From NCBI RefSeq assembly GCF_904848585.1, contig NZ_CAJHCR010000001.1, positions 1,116,001 to 1,180,000 on the forward strand: 64,000 nucleotides of DNA. Reading direction: 5' to 3'. Positions within the stretch are counted from its first letter, which is position 1; each line of letters starts with the position of its first letter. Positions 25,047 to 33,406 of this stretch are shown piece after piece. The position numbers and the translations under genes are program-made. This DNA comes from Paraburkholderia kirstenboschensis (GTDB taxonomy: Bacteria > Pseudomonadota > Gammaproteobacteria > Burkholderiales > Burkholderiaceae). A model generated the notes under the pieces. That model had not been told where the DNA came from and searched no databases. It saw nothing but the letters and a program-made list of their open reading frames with translations.

Positions 25047-26128
25047 AACACGAGAGCGGCGAGCGGCGGCAGTGTCTGTTCGTAAGCGCTTTCGAGCACG
25101 TCGAAGCAGTCGTCGCACGGGTCGCGGCGTCCGCGTGCGATCGCGCGCACGAGCCGGAACTGCATGACCATCGACTCCGACGCGATACGCTGCGCGGCGG
25201 CGGGAATCGTCGCGGGAATCTCGAAGCCTTGCTCGGAGAGCCACAGCAGATACTTGGAGAGAAACTCGAAGTTCGCGCCGAGCTGCCGCATCAGATTGAA
25301 TGAGTACGGGTGAAAGAACGCCTCACCGCGCGCGAGCAGCGTATCGAGGTGGCCCGGGAATGCGGCACGCCATTCGGAGATCGGATTCGTCAAAGGCCGC
25401 CGGCCCAGATGCGCGCACAACAGTTCCGCCGACGCTTCAGCGAGTGCCGTGCCTTCCAGCGCGGGCCGCGCCTGCTTCGCGAATTCGACGTAGGGAAACA
25501 GCAGGTCGGGCTGCTGTGCGAATTGCGGCAGCTTGCGGAATACACCGTCGTAGTCCTCGCCATCCAGCATGTGATAGCCGGTGTTGTGGAAATAGCCGAG
25601 GCGGCGCGCGTCCGGGTCGATGAAGTCGACGCCCACCGTGGTCTTCGGATGCTCGCGACGATACGACGTGGCGCGCGTGTTCGGCAGATAAAAGCCGTCT
25701 ACTTCGACGAGCACGGTGTGGCCGCGCAGAGTCTGCGCGAGCACGCGTGCTTCGAGAGAGTCGTAGATCGCGAGCTCCTGGACCTGCGTGCCGTAGAGCC
25801 GCTCCAGGTCTTCAAGGGGGAACTTGAAGAACGTGAACTGATCGCCTTCGAAGTCCTGCGTGACCGTGAAGCCAAACGCGGCGCGCGGATCGAGACCGAA
25901 GCCGTGCAGCAATTCGATCCACAGGTCCACATAGCAATTGGTTTCCTGCCAGACGCGCTCGCCCTGATGCAATGCATGCGGCTCATGCTGACGCGGGCGC
26001 GCTTCTCCCGCGCGAAGTGCCGCGGCTCGCGATGAAACGTGCTCAGCGTGAGCGGACAATGCGCGGTGCCGAGGCAACTGGAATGTGGAGAACGTGTTTC
26101 CCGGCAAGCGCCTCTGCGATGGAGTCAT
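25043..26128 (-). CDS. DUF1839 family protein
   Basis: A 361-residue soluble protein of the DUF1839 family, whose function is not known. Its N-terminal part contains the segment ETNCYVDLWIELLHGFGLDP, and polar/aromatic stretches such as GYFHNTGYHMLDGEDYDGVF follow; no classic nucleotide or metal motif is visible. Family members are, to my knowledge, found beside seryl-tRNA-synthetase-like amino acid:[carrier protein] ligases, exactly as here. The ATG at 26128 overlaps the ligase stop (ATGA) and its own stop overlaps the GH2 start, so it is translated as part of a tight operon. A role in using the carrier-bound aminoacyl group is plausible. Confidence 0.75.
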   Translation of the reverse strand: MTPSQRRLPGNTFSTFQLPRHRALSAHAEHVSSRAAALRAGEARPRQHEPHALHQGERVWQETNCYVDLWIELLHGFGLDPRAAFGFTVTQDFEGDQFTFFKFPLEDLERLYGTQVQELAIYDSLEARVLAQTLRGHTVLVEVDGFYLPNTRATSYRREHPKTTVGVDFIDPDARRLGYFHNTGYHMLDGEDYDGVFRKLPQFAQQPDLLFPYVEFAKQARPALEGTALAEASAELLCAHLGRRPLTNPISEWRAAFPGHLDTLLARGEAFFHPYSFNLMRQLGANFEFLSKYLLWLSEQGFEIPATIPAAAQRIASESMVMQFRLVRAIARGRRDPCDDCFDVLESAYEQTLPPLAALVL

Positions 26129-27189
26129 GCGCCGTCTCCGGTGCCCGGTGCAGCAGCCAACGCCTGCATCTGTGCCATGCCCTGCGCGACGCGCGTTGCA
26201 GTATCGCCCCATAGCAATGCGCGAACGTCGTCGGGCCACGCTTTCACGTCCAGTCCGTGATGACGGAACAGCGCGAGAGTGATGCGCTCCATGCCGAAGC
26301 CGACGCAGCCGGTATGTGCGAGCGTGCCGTCTTCGCAGGCAATCTTCCAGATCTTGCCGAAGTGGTCCATGTGATAGTTGAACGACAGGCACGCGGTTTT
26401 GCTGTCGGGGTTCGCAACGGGAATCAGCAGTTCGAACTTGAGCGCCTGGGCACGCTGACTATCGGCGACGATTTTCCCGCCCCGCCCGAAAAACGGGTCG
26501 TTGGCGAGGTCCACTTCGACAGGCAATTGCAGCAGCGAGACGAGCAGCGAACCGCGTTCGATCCACATCTGACGGAACGCCATTACCTCGTGCGCGTTGC
26601 CGAGCCGCACATATTCGCGTTGACGAAACATCTGCATGCGGCCGGGATCGAGAGAAGGCTCGTGGCGGAAGCAATACGAGAGCACGTCGATGGTGCGCCC
26701 GCCCGCAGGCAGCGGGCCGCGCCGCGCCAGCACCGGATAGACCGGATAACAGGCGGCCGGTGTCAGCACGACGCGCGTGGGCTTTTGTTGAGCCATCCAT
26801 TCGTCGCTGCGATCGTCGTCGCTTGCGATCATCGCGTCGTCGAGCGCTTGCAACAGGCGCCGGTGGCCCATGTCGTTGCCGCAAAACGAGTGGATGGTGC
26901 CGGCGAGGTCGGGGAAATTCTTCAGATATTCGCTGTCCTCGAAGTCTGTCCGGCGCATGGCCGGTGGAAAGCGCAATACTTCGGCATCCTGATCGGCTCC
27001 GAGGTGCGTGATAGCCGCGTTCAGCCGATCCACGACATCCTCGAAAACCTGGCTACGGCCATACAGTCCATTTTCGCCGGTGTCTATCAACAGGCCCGCG
27101 GCCAGCAACTCGTCGCGAAAGCTCGGCGCAATGTGTTCGCCGCCAGTCGCGGCGGTAGCGATAGCAGCGGTATCGGTCATCGTATTCAT
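26125..27189 (-). CDS. Amino acid:[carrier protein] ligase (SerRS-like)
   Basis: A 354-residue class II aminoacyl-tRNA-synthetase-like enzyme of the type that adenylates a small amino acid (Gly or Ala in characterised cases) and loads it on a carrier-protein phosphopantetheine, not on tRNA. Motif 2 is FRHEPSLDPGRMQMFRQREY (174-193) and motif 3 is GFGMERITLALFR (297-309). Candidate zinc ligands Cys147, Glu192 and Cys295 fit the Cys-Glu-Cys set of atypical SerRS-like enzymes. The N-terminal tRNA-binding coiled coil of true SerRS is absent, which rules out a normal tRNA charger. ATG 27189 overlaps the preceding stop (TGATG). The carrier protein is two genes upstream in the same operon. Confidence 0.88.
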   Translation of the reverse strand: MNTMTDTAAIATAATGGEHIAPSFRDELLAAGLLIDTGENGLYGRSQVFEDVVDRLNAAITHLGADQDAEVLRFPPAMRRTDFEDSEYLKNFPDLAGTIHSFCGNDMGHRRLLQALDDAMIASDDDRSDEWMAQQKPTRVVLTPAACYPVYPVLARRGPLPAGGRTIDVLSYCFRHEPSLDPGRMQMFRQREYVRLGNAHEVMAFRQMWIERGSLLVSLLQLPVEVDLANDPFFGRGGKIVADSQRAQALKFELLIPVANPDSKTACLSFNYHMDHFGKIWKIACEDGTLAHTGCVGFGMERITLALFRHHGLDVKAWPDDVRALLWGDTATRVAQGMAQMQALAAAPGTGDGA

Positions 27190-28445
27190 CACACTCTCCC
27201 CGGCGCGGCAGGACGCTGCGCGAGCAGCAGGCTCGCGGTGTTCTGCGCGATGCGGTCGTTATTGATCATGAGCGGCGCTGAGTAGAGGTCGCGCAAATGG
27301 CGTCCCACGCTGTACGGCGTGCCGTTCTTGTATCCGGCCATGCCGCAGATCATCATCACTTCGTGCACGACATCCAGTGCCGTCGAGGAGATGCTGGTCT
27401 TCAGCGTGTTCATGTCGGACGCGAAGCCGAGCATCGCCGCGAGCGGCGCATCGGCCTGCGATTCATGAAGACGCGCGGCGTGCGCTGCACGCGCCGCGTC
27501 GAGCGCCACCGAAAGACGCGCCTGCATCATCTGCAACAAACCGACAGCATGCGCGAGGCGCATGCCGGCCGGCGATATCGCGCCGGGCTTAGAACGCGCC
27601 TGGGCCCTGTAGAAGGCCTTCGCTCGATTCACTGCATCGGCGGCCACACCTGTCCATACCGATGCCCACAGCGTGTGCGAAACCGGCAGCATGGTCTGGT
27701 CGGCGATCTCGGCGAAGGGCGTCGGCAGGATCTGCCCGGCAAGACCGCTGGCGACCAGTCTGAAGCCTTCGCTGCAGGTGCCGCGCATGCCCATCGAATC
27801 CCAGACGCCGCGCTTTTCGAGCAGCGTTTCATCGCGTAACGCGACGATCAGCACCTGGTCCGCGGCAGCCGACTCGGCAGTGCGGCGAGCAGTGACCAGA
27901 ATTGCGTCCGCATGCGCGCCATATGAAATCGTCGGCGCGAGTTTTTCGATCGAAAAGCGCTCGGCGTCGGCCTCGACCGCGCAGGCGCTCGTGCGCATAT
28001 TGCCGCCGATCGTTTCCTCAGATGTTGCCGATGCAAAAAGCCATTGATGCTCGCAAAGTTGCGTGAGCAACTGCCGGTGCCATGGCGACTCGCTGCCGTG
28101 TTCGTCGATACACGCGACCTGGATCTGATGCATCGCATAGATCATCGCGGTGGACGCGCAGCCTTGAGCAAGCGTTTCGCAGATCGCGCCGACGTCCGCG
28201 AGCGAGAGGCCCGCGCCGCCGTATGCGGCCGGCACCATCGCCGAGAGCAGGCGTTCGCGCTTGAGCGCCGCGAACGCTTCGGCGGGAAACCGCGCGTCGC
28301 TGTCGACGGCGTCGGCGAACTGTGCGGCTACCGCTGCACAGCGTTGCGCCGCCGCGCGCCAGGCGGGTTCGGACTCGATCGCCGCCAGTGCCGCGGGCGC
28401 GGTCGCAGCCGCCGAAGCAGCCGGATCCAGCAGAGGGGCGTTCAT
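27189..28445 (-). CDS. Acyl-CoA-dehydrogenase-like flavoprotein
   Basis: A 418-residue protein with acyl-CoA dehydrogenase fold: helical N-terminal domain (VPAAYGGAGLSLADVGAICE at about 72-91), a beta domain, and a C-terminal helical bundle (EVMMICGMAGYKNGTPYSVG). The usual catalytic-base segment (YEGT with Glu) is replaced by a stretch reading SAPLMINNDRI at about 390-400, so no Glu is present there. It is therefore either an oxidase/dehydrogenase of carrier-bound aminoacyl thioesters with another base or a reduced-flavin monooxygenase of the same fold. The ATG at 28445 overlaps the carrier-protein stop (ATGA). A flavin reductase gene lies further along the locus. Confidence 0.82.
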   Translation of the reverse strand: MNAPLLDPAASAAATAPAALAAIESEPAWRAAAQRCAAVAAQFADAVDSDARFPAEAFAALKRERLLSAMVPAAYGGAGLSLADVGAICETLAQGCASTAMIYAMHQIQVACIDEHGSESPWHRQLLTQLCEHQWLFASATSEETIGGNMRTSACAVEADAERFSIEKLAPTISYGAHADAILVTARRTAESAAADQVLIVALRDETLLEKRGVWDSMGMRGTCSEGFRLVASGLAGQILPTPFAEIADQTMLPVSHTLWASVWTGVAADAVNRAKAFYRAQARSKPGAISPAGMRLAHAVGLLQMMQARLSVALDAARAAHAARLHESQADAPLAAMLGFASDMNTLKTSISSTALDVVHEVMMICGMAGYKNGTPYSVGRHLRDLYSAPLMINNDRIAQNTASLLLAQRPAAPGRV

Positions 28446-28690
28446 GCTGCTTTCGCCTGTTGCAACTCGGTGATCGCGGCCGCCATCGAATCGATGCTCG
28501 AGAACAGCCGGCGCGTGAGCATACGGTCGGGAATCTCAATGTCGAATTCATCCTCGATTGCGAGCATCAGATGCACGGTCGCGAGGGAGGAGAGGCCGGC
28601 GGCATAGAGATCGGCATCGTCCGCGAGGCTCTCCGGCGACACGTCGAGGCGAGCGGATTCGGAAAGGATGCGTCGCAATGCGGTTTTCAT
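28442..28690 (-). CDS. Stand-alone acyl/aminoacyl carrier protein
   Basis: An 82-residue carrier protein, the normal size. Helix II begins at AGLSSLATVHLMLAIEDEF (31-49), where Ser35 is the expected phosphopantetheine attachment site (the SSL triplet replaces DSL of fatty-acid ACP), and it ends with an acidic-to-basic helix (EIPDRMLTRRLF). It is first in the minus-strand operon carrier-flavoprotein-ligase-DUF1839-GH2, every junction of which overlaps, so all products are made together. It is most likely the acceptor of the amino acid activated by the SerRS-like ligase. A phosphopantetheinyl transferase would have to come from elsewhere. Confidence 0.88.
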   Translation of the reverse strand: MKTALRRILSESARLDVSPESLADDADLYAAGLSSLATVHLMLAIEDEFDIEIPDRMLTRRLFSSIDSMAAAITELQQAKAA

Positions 28691-28963
28691 GGTGGTGTAC
28701 CCCTCAGTTGTGCAGCGGTCTCTTCGCGTTCGCCGACGTGGACGAATGCATGTGGACGATTTTTATTCGCGACGTGATGCGCGATCCGGTGCCTCGTATT
28801 TAAGAATCGCCAACGCACAGCGTCAGTGCGATGCCGCACGGAAACGCGTGTATCGGGACCTTAACGTGTAGCCATCAGACGGGCCGGCGTGTCGAACGAG
28901 GCCCACGCGGGCGGCGTGCGGCGCCGGTCCCGTTGAACATAAAAGATTCCGCTGGGGAACGTG
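28691..28963. promoter_or_regulatory. Divergent promoter region of carrier-protein and polymerase operons
   Basis: 273 bp separate the carrier-protein start (minus) and the GNAT start (plus). A direct repeat GTGGACGA occurs at 28738-28745 and 28752-28759 with ATGCAT between (14-bp period, one helical turn and a third), a candidate site for a shared regulator. No clear -35/-10 pair was identified. Confidence 0.4.
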
Positions 28964-29497
28964 ATGAACTGGAAAACGCTGGAATTCGAGCAGCTTTCGG
29001 CACGCGAGCTGTACCTGATCCTGCGGGCGCGCAGCGCGGTGTTCGTCGTCGAACAATCGCATGTCTACCTCGACGCCGATGGCCGCGACGAGGGCTCGCT
29101 GCATGTGTTCGCCGTGGAGGACATGGGGCGGCCCATGCCGATTCTCGCCTACGCTCGCGTGCGGCCCGGCGATGCTGAAGACCCCGAGATCACGATCGAC
29201 AAGGTATTGACGAGCCCGCTGCGGCGCGGCGACGGTACCGCCGAAATGCTGGTGGAGCGCGTGTTGCAGGCCATTGCGGAGCGTTGGCCGGGGCACGCCG
29301 CGCGTGTGTGCGCGCCGCTCGGTTTGCGCGAGTTCTACGAGCAGTTCGGCTTTCGCAAGACGGAAGGCCCATATCTCGAACATGGCGTGCCTTTCATCGG
29401 CCTCACGCGGCAGATGCGCACCTCGCAGCCGCTCGCTGCCTTGCGGCGGCGCGAGCGCGACGGTGCGGCGCTCGTCAACACGTTCGAGATGCTGTGA
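28964..29497 (+). CDS. GNAT-family acyltransferase, ElaA-like
   Basis: A 177-residue GNAT protein of the ElaA type. It starts WKTLEFEQLSARELYLILRA, the family hallmark, followed by RSAVFVVEQ and a central region (VLTSPLRRGDGTAEMLVERV, 81-100) where the CoA-pyrophosphate loop usually is RGxGxG; here RRGDGTA keeps two Gly. A typical LREFYEQFGFR segment is at 121-131. ATG 28964 is preferred (a GTG lies at 28961). Its stop overlaps the polymerase start (TGATG). It opens the plus-strand EPS operon opposite the carrier-protein operon, so a role in modifying the polysaccharide with an acyl or aminoacyl group is suggested but unproven. Confidence 0.8.
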   Translation: MNWKTLEFEQLSARELYLILRARSAVFVVEQSHVYLDADGRDEGSLHVFAVEDMGRPMPILAYARVRPGDAEDPEITIDKVLTSPLRRGDGTAEMLVERVLQAIAERWPGHAARVCAPLGLREFYEQFGFRKTEGPYLEHGVPFIGLTRQMRTSQPLAALRRRERDGAALVNTFEML

Positions 29498-31035
29498 TGG
29501 AGCCGGTGCTGATCACGCCGTCGAGCGCGGGGCTCGCGCTGCGCACGTCGGCTGACGGCAGGCACGGCGCAACGACAGGGAGCGAAGCGCGAGCTGCCAG
29601 AGCCGCTCGCTCTCGCCGTGCGTCGAGAACGCTGCGTCACCCGCTGCGTTGGCCGTTGCTGCTGTTCGGCGCGACGCTGGGCCTCATCCTGCTGCATCAG
29701 GGCAGAGTGGTCGAGCTGTTCTTTCCAGCCGGCGCCTTTGGCGTCGCGCTGTTGCTGTACCGGCGCTCGCCGGCGCATTACCTCGGCTTCGTCTGCTGGC
29801 TTTTCTTTCTCACGCCGGAGGTGAGGCGTCTCGCGGACTTCGTGAACGGAGCGTTCAATCAACAAAGCCCGATCATGGTCGCACCGTTGCTCGCGGTCGC
29901 ACTCATGGGGTTCACGCTCGTCAAGCACGTCTCCGCGTTCGGCCAGCGCCGGGCCGCACCGCTTCTGCTGATCGTGATCGCACTTCTCTACGCGTATGCA
30001 GTGGGGTTTGCGCAAGCCGGTCCTGCTGCCGCAACCTTTACGCTGATCAACTGGCTCTATCCAGTGATGGTCGCGTTTTATATGACCGTGACGTGGCGCC
30101 ATTATCCGGAATACCACCGGGTCCTGCTGAAGACGTTCATTTACGGCGGACTCCTGATGAGTCTCTACGGCCTGCTCGAATTTGTTTCGCCCATGCCGTG
30201 GGATGCCTTCTGGCTGATCGCTTCGAAGATGGAATCCGAGGGGCAGCCGGTGCCGTTCGGCATGCGCATCAGCAGCACGATGAATTCTTGCGGGCCGTTC
30301 GCGGTCACGATAATGACTATCTTGCTGATGTCGCTCGCGGCGCGCGGCAAAGCGCGCATCGTGCTCGGCTGTGTCGGCATTCCCGCGCTGCTGCTCACCA
30401 GCGCGCGCAGTACGTGGGGCGGCTTTGCAATCGCGCTCGGCTATTCATTTGCCATGCTCGACGGCAGGAGCCGGATGCGTTTGCTCGCCGGCGTATTCGG
30501 CCTTGCCGTAATGGCCGCGCCGCTGATGATGATCGACCAGGTGTCCGAGCCCGTGATGCGGCGCTTCAGCACCATACAGGACATCGGCGAGGACAACAGC
30601 TACCAGGCGCGAGCGGAGTTCTACAAGACATTCCTCTCGTCGGCACTCACCGATATTGCGGGCCAGGGCCTCGGCACGACGGGTCAGGGCACCAAGCTGT
30701 CCGACGACAAATCTGCGTCCACGATAGCCGACTTCGACAGCGGCCTGATGGAAGTGCCCTTCGTGATGGGCTGGCCAGGCACGCTGCTCTACGCGACAGG
30801 CGTGCTCATGTTGCTGTGGCGCGCGTACCGCGCGAGCCGATCGCATCCAACCGATCTTCTCGCTATTTCCGGCGTAGGTGTGGCCGTCGCCATCTTCTCG
30901 ATGATGGTTTTCATCAACACGCTCACCTCCGTATCCGGGATGTTTTTCTTTCTCGGCGTGACCTTGCCGGTGATTTCCTCGCGCTATGCGCGTGCGCGGC
31001 ACGCCACGAATGGCGCGGCTCTTTCGCGGACCTGA
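29497..31035 (+). CDS. Wzy-like O-antigen/EPS polymerase
   Basis: A 512-residue integral membrane protein with about ten to twelve hydrophobic helices (PLLLFGATLGLILLH, LLLIVIALLYAYAVGF, VLGCVGIPALLLTSARS and others) and the O-antigen-ligase/Wzy-type large loop with an Arg-rich region, ending in GQGLGTTGQGTKLSDD. These are the features of EPS polymerases that join repeat units in the periplasm. Start ATG 29497 overlaps the GNAT stop (TGATG); the first 55 residues are Arg/Ala rich and cytoplasmic. WaaL-type ligases look alike, but context (wzx, wzc, wza) favours polymerase. Confidence 0.82.
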   Translation: MEPVLITPSSAGLALRTSADGRHGATTGSEARAARAARSRRASRTLRHPLRWPLLLFGATLGLILLHQGRVVELFFPAGAFGVALLLYRRSPAHYLGFVCWLFFLTPEVRRLADFVNGAFNQQSPIMVAPLLAVALMGFTLVKHVSAFGQRRAAPLLLIVIALLYAYAVGFAQAGPAAATFTLINWLYPVMVAFYMTVTWRHYPEYHRVLLKTFIYGGLLMSLYGLLEFVSPMPWDAFWLIASKMESEGQPVPFGMRISSTMNSCGPFAVTIMTILLMSLAARGKARIVLGCVGIPALLLTSARSTWGGFAIALGYSFAMLDGRSRMRLLAGVFGLAVMAAPLMMIDQVSEPVMRRFSTIQDIGEDNSYQARAEFYKTFLSSALTDIAGQGLGTTGQGTKLSDDKSASTIADFDSGLMEVPFVMGWPGTLLYATGVLMLLWRAYRASRSHPTDLLAISGVGVAVAIFSMMVFINTLTSVSGMFFFLGVTLPVISSRYARARHATNGAALSRT

Positions 31036-31060
31036 TGCATTACAGATGAAGGACAACAGG

Positions 31061-32239
31061 ATGCGAATTCTCATCGTTACCCATGTCGTGCGCAAGAACG
31101 ATGGGCAAGGACGCGTGAACTACGAGATCGTACAGGCGGCGCTGGCCGCCGGGCATACGGTTACGCTGCTCGCTGCGGAAGCAGCTGCGGAACTGATCGC
31201 GCATCCGCGCGTGCGTTTCGTGCGCGTTGCGACGAGCCGCCTGCCGACCCGGCTGATTCAATATCAGATGTTCGCTTTGCGCTGCGGTGCGTGGATTCGC
31301 GCTCGCCGCAATGAGTTCGACGTGGTTCATGTCAACGGCTTCATTGCATGGGCTCGATCCGACGTCAACGCGGCGCACTTCGTGCACGACGGCTGGTATC
31401 GCTGCGGCTTCTATCCGTTTCGTCTGCTGCACAGCTTCTATCACGGGTATCAGGTTATCTACACGTGGCTGAACATTGCGTGCGAGAAATGGGCGTTTCG
31501 CCATACCGAGATCATCGTGCCGGTTTCGCAGAAAGTGGCGGGCGAGGTGCGGGCGTTGGGTGTCGGCGCGGCACGCATGCAGGTAATTCATAACGGCGTG
31601 GATGTCGACGAGTTCAGGCCCGGCGCATGTGAACGCGCGCGTTTCGGCTTGCCGCAAGTACCGTTCATGTTGTTGTTCGCGGGCGATCTGCGCATGTCGC
31701 GCAAGAACCTCGACACTGTGCTGCACGCGCTCGTCCATACGTCCGCCGACGTGCATCTCGCGGTCGCGGGCATTCTGCACAACAGCCCGTATCCGGCGCT
31801 GGTCGAATCGCTCGGACTAAGCGCGCGCGTGCACTTCACCGACATGGTGATGGACATGCCCGCGCTGATGCGTTCGGTCGATGCGTTCGTGTTTCCTTCG
31901 CGCTACGAACCAATGGGGCTGGTATTGCTGGAGGCGCTGTCCGCGGGATTGCCGGTAATCACGGTGCGCACCGCCGGAGGCGCCGAAGTGATTGCGCCGG
32001 GCAGCGGCGTGGTGCTCGACGATCCTAACGACGCTGCGGCGCTCGGCGCCGCGATCATGCGTGTCGCGAGCGATACGGACTACGCGCGAAGCCTCGGCAC
32101 GCGCGCGAGAGAGGTGGCGCAAAGCCTGAGTTGGCAGGCCATGGCCGAGCGCTATCTGACCGTCTACGAGCAGGTGCATGCACGCCGCGCGGCACAACCG
32201 TTGCCGCCCGCCTGCACGACTGAGCCGGTGAAACTATGA
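31061..32239 (+). CDS. GT4-family glycosyltransferase (EPS locus)
   Basis: A 392-residue GT-B enzyme. It begins MRILIVTHVVRKNDGQGRVN with the Gly-rich acceptor loop, has a mid-domain linker (VIHNGVDVDEFRP) and the GT4 E-x7-E motif in SRYEPMGLVLLEALSAGLPV. ATG 31061 is behind AAGGACAACAGG; ATG 31046 in frame would add five residues. It lies 25 bp after wzy and its stop overlaps the start of the next glycosyltransferase. No signal peptide. Sugar donor unknown. Confidence 0.88.
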   Translation: MRILIVTHVVRKNDGQGRVNYEIVQAALAAGHTVTLLAAEAAAELIAHPRVRFVRVATSRLPTRLIQYQMFALRCGAWIRARRNEFDVVHVNGFIAWARSDVNAAHFVHDGWYRCGFYPFRLLHSFYHGYQVIYTWLNIACEKWAFRHTEIIVPVSQKVAGEVRALGVGAARMQVIHNGVDVDEFRPGACERARFGLPQVPFMLLFAGDLRMSRKNLDTVLHALVHTSADVHLAVAGILHNSPYPALVESLGLSARVHFTDMVMDMPALMRSVDAFVFPSRYEPMGLVLLEALSAGLPVITVRTAGGAEVIAPGSGVVLDDPNDAAALGAAIMRVASDTDYARSLGTRAREVAQSLSWQAMAERYLTVYEQVHARRAAQPLPPACTTEPVKL

Positions 32240-33393
32240 GCGCGGCTCCAATCGATTCGCTGCAAATCGGCATGCACTGGTTCACCGAACGGCCAGGCGG
32301 CCTCGATCGCATGTTTCAGGCGCTGGTGGATACGCTTCCCGCGCAAGGCGTGAACGTGCGCGGCATGGTGGCGGGCAGTGCAGATGTGGTCAAGGCTTCC
32401 GGTGGCCGCGTGCAATCGTTCGCAGGCGCGCAGGCGCAACTGGGCGAGCGGTTGCTGGCCTCGCGCAGGCATTCGCGTGTGCTGCGGGCCGCGCGCATGC
32501 CCGACATCGTCGCGACGCATTTCGCGCTTTATGCAGCGCCGACGGCAGGCGTGTTTCGCGGCGTGCCGAAGGTCGTGCATTTTCATGGGCCGTGGGCGGC
32601 GGAATCGTATCCGGGCGGCGGAGGTGGGTTATCGCGCGCGTTGCGTGTGGCGCTCGAACGCTTCGTGTATCGCGGCGCGACACGTCATATCGTGCTGTCG
32701 CGGGCTTTTGGCCGCCTGCTTCATGAGACCTATGGCGTGAGTGAGGACAGCATCCGCATCGTGCCAGGATGCGTCGACGTCGCGCACTTCGACACTGGCA
32801 TGACGAGGCTCGAAGCGCGCCGGCAACTCGGTCTGGCAGCGGACCGGCCGCTGGTTTTCTGCATGCGCCGTCTCGTGTCGCGCATGGGGCTCGAAGATCT
32901 GATCGACGCGATGGCGATCGTGAAGCCGCTGCTGCCCGACGTGCTGCTGACGATTGCGGGCAAGGGCCCGCTCGCCGCGCAGTTGCAGGCGCGCATCGCC
33001 GCGCGCGGCCTCGAGGGAAACGTGACGCTTACCGGCTTCGTGCCGGACGAGACCGTGCCGTTGTGGTATCGCGCGGCCGACCTCTCGGTCGTGCCGACCG
33101 TATCGCTAGAAGGCTTCGGCCTTACGACGATCGAATCGCTTGCTGCCGGAACGCCGGTTCTGGTCACGCCGGTAGGCGGCTTGCCTGAAGCCGTGGCGCC
33201 GTTGTCGCACGATCTGGTGCTGCCGTCTGGCGGTTACAGGGCAATCGGCGAAGGCATGGCCGATGCGTTGCTCGGTCGCCTCAAGTTGCCGGACGAACAG
33301 GCATGCCGCACATATGCGCGTGAGAACTTCGACAGGCCGGTGGTGGCCGCACAGGTCGCGCAAATCTATCGCGAAGCGATCGACGTGTTCTGA
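32236..33393 (+). CDS. GT4-family glycosyltransferase (EPS locus)
   Basis: A 385-residue GT-B glycosyltransferase. The N-terminal domain has HWFTERPGGLDRMFQALVD (13-31), the acceptor-domain HFHGPWAAE segment at about 113-121, and the C-terminal domain has LVSRMGLEDLIDA and SLEGFGLTTIESLAAGTPVL with the E-x7-E motif. ATG 32236 overlaps the preceding stop (ATGA). It is followed 13 bp later by the beta-propeller gene. One of seven transferases for repeat-unit assembly; linkage unknown. Confidence 0.88.
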   Translation: MSAAPIDSLQIGMHWFTERPGGLDRMFQALVDTLPAQGVNVRGMVAGSADVVKASGGRVQSFAGAQAQLGERLLASRRHSRVLRAARMPDIVATHFALYAAPTAGVFRGVPKVVHFHGPWAAESYPGGGGGLSRALRVALERFVYRGATRHIVLSRAFGRLLHETYGVSEDSIRIVPGCVDVAHFDTGMTRLEARRQLGLAADRPLVFCMRRLVSRMGLEDLIDAMAIVKPLLPDVLLTIAGKGPLAAQLQARIAARGLEGNVTLTGFVPDETVPLWYRAADLSVVPTVSLEGFGLTTIESLAAGTPVLVTPVGGLPEAVAPLSHDLVLPSGGYRAIGEGMADALLGRLKLPDEQACRTYARENFDRPVVAAQVAQIYREAIDVF

Positions 33394-33406
33394 CGCGCCG
33401 GTAATC

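Noticed and set aside
26257..27285. 342-codon open frame antisense to the aminoacyl ligase
   Set aside because: The ligase frame has class II motifs 2 and 3; this frame has none.
29649..31049. 466-codon open frame in another frame of the wzy gene
   Set aside because: Arg-rich shadow without membrane segments; the wzy frame carries the transmembrane helices and conserved loop.
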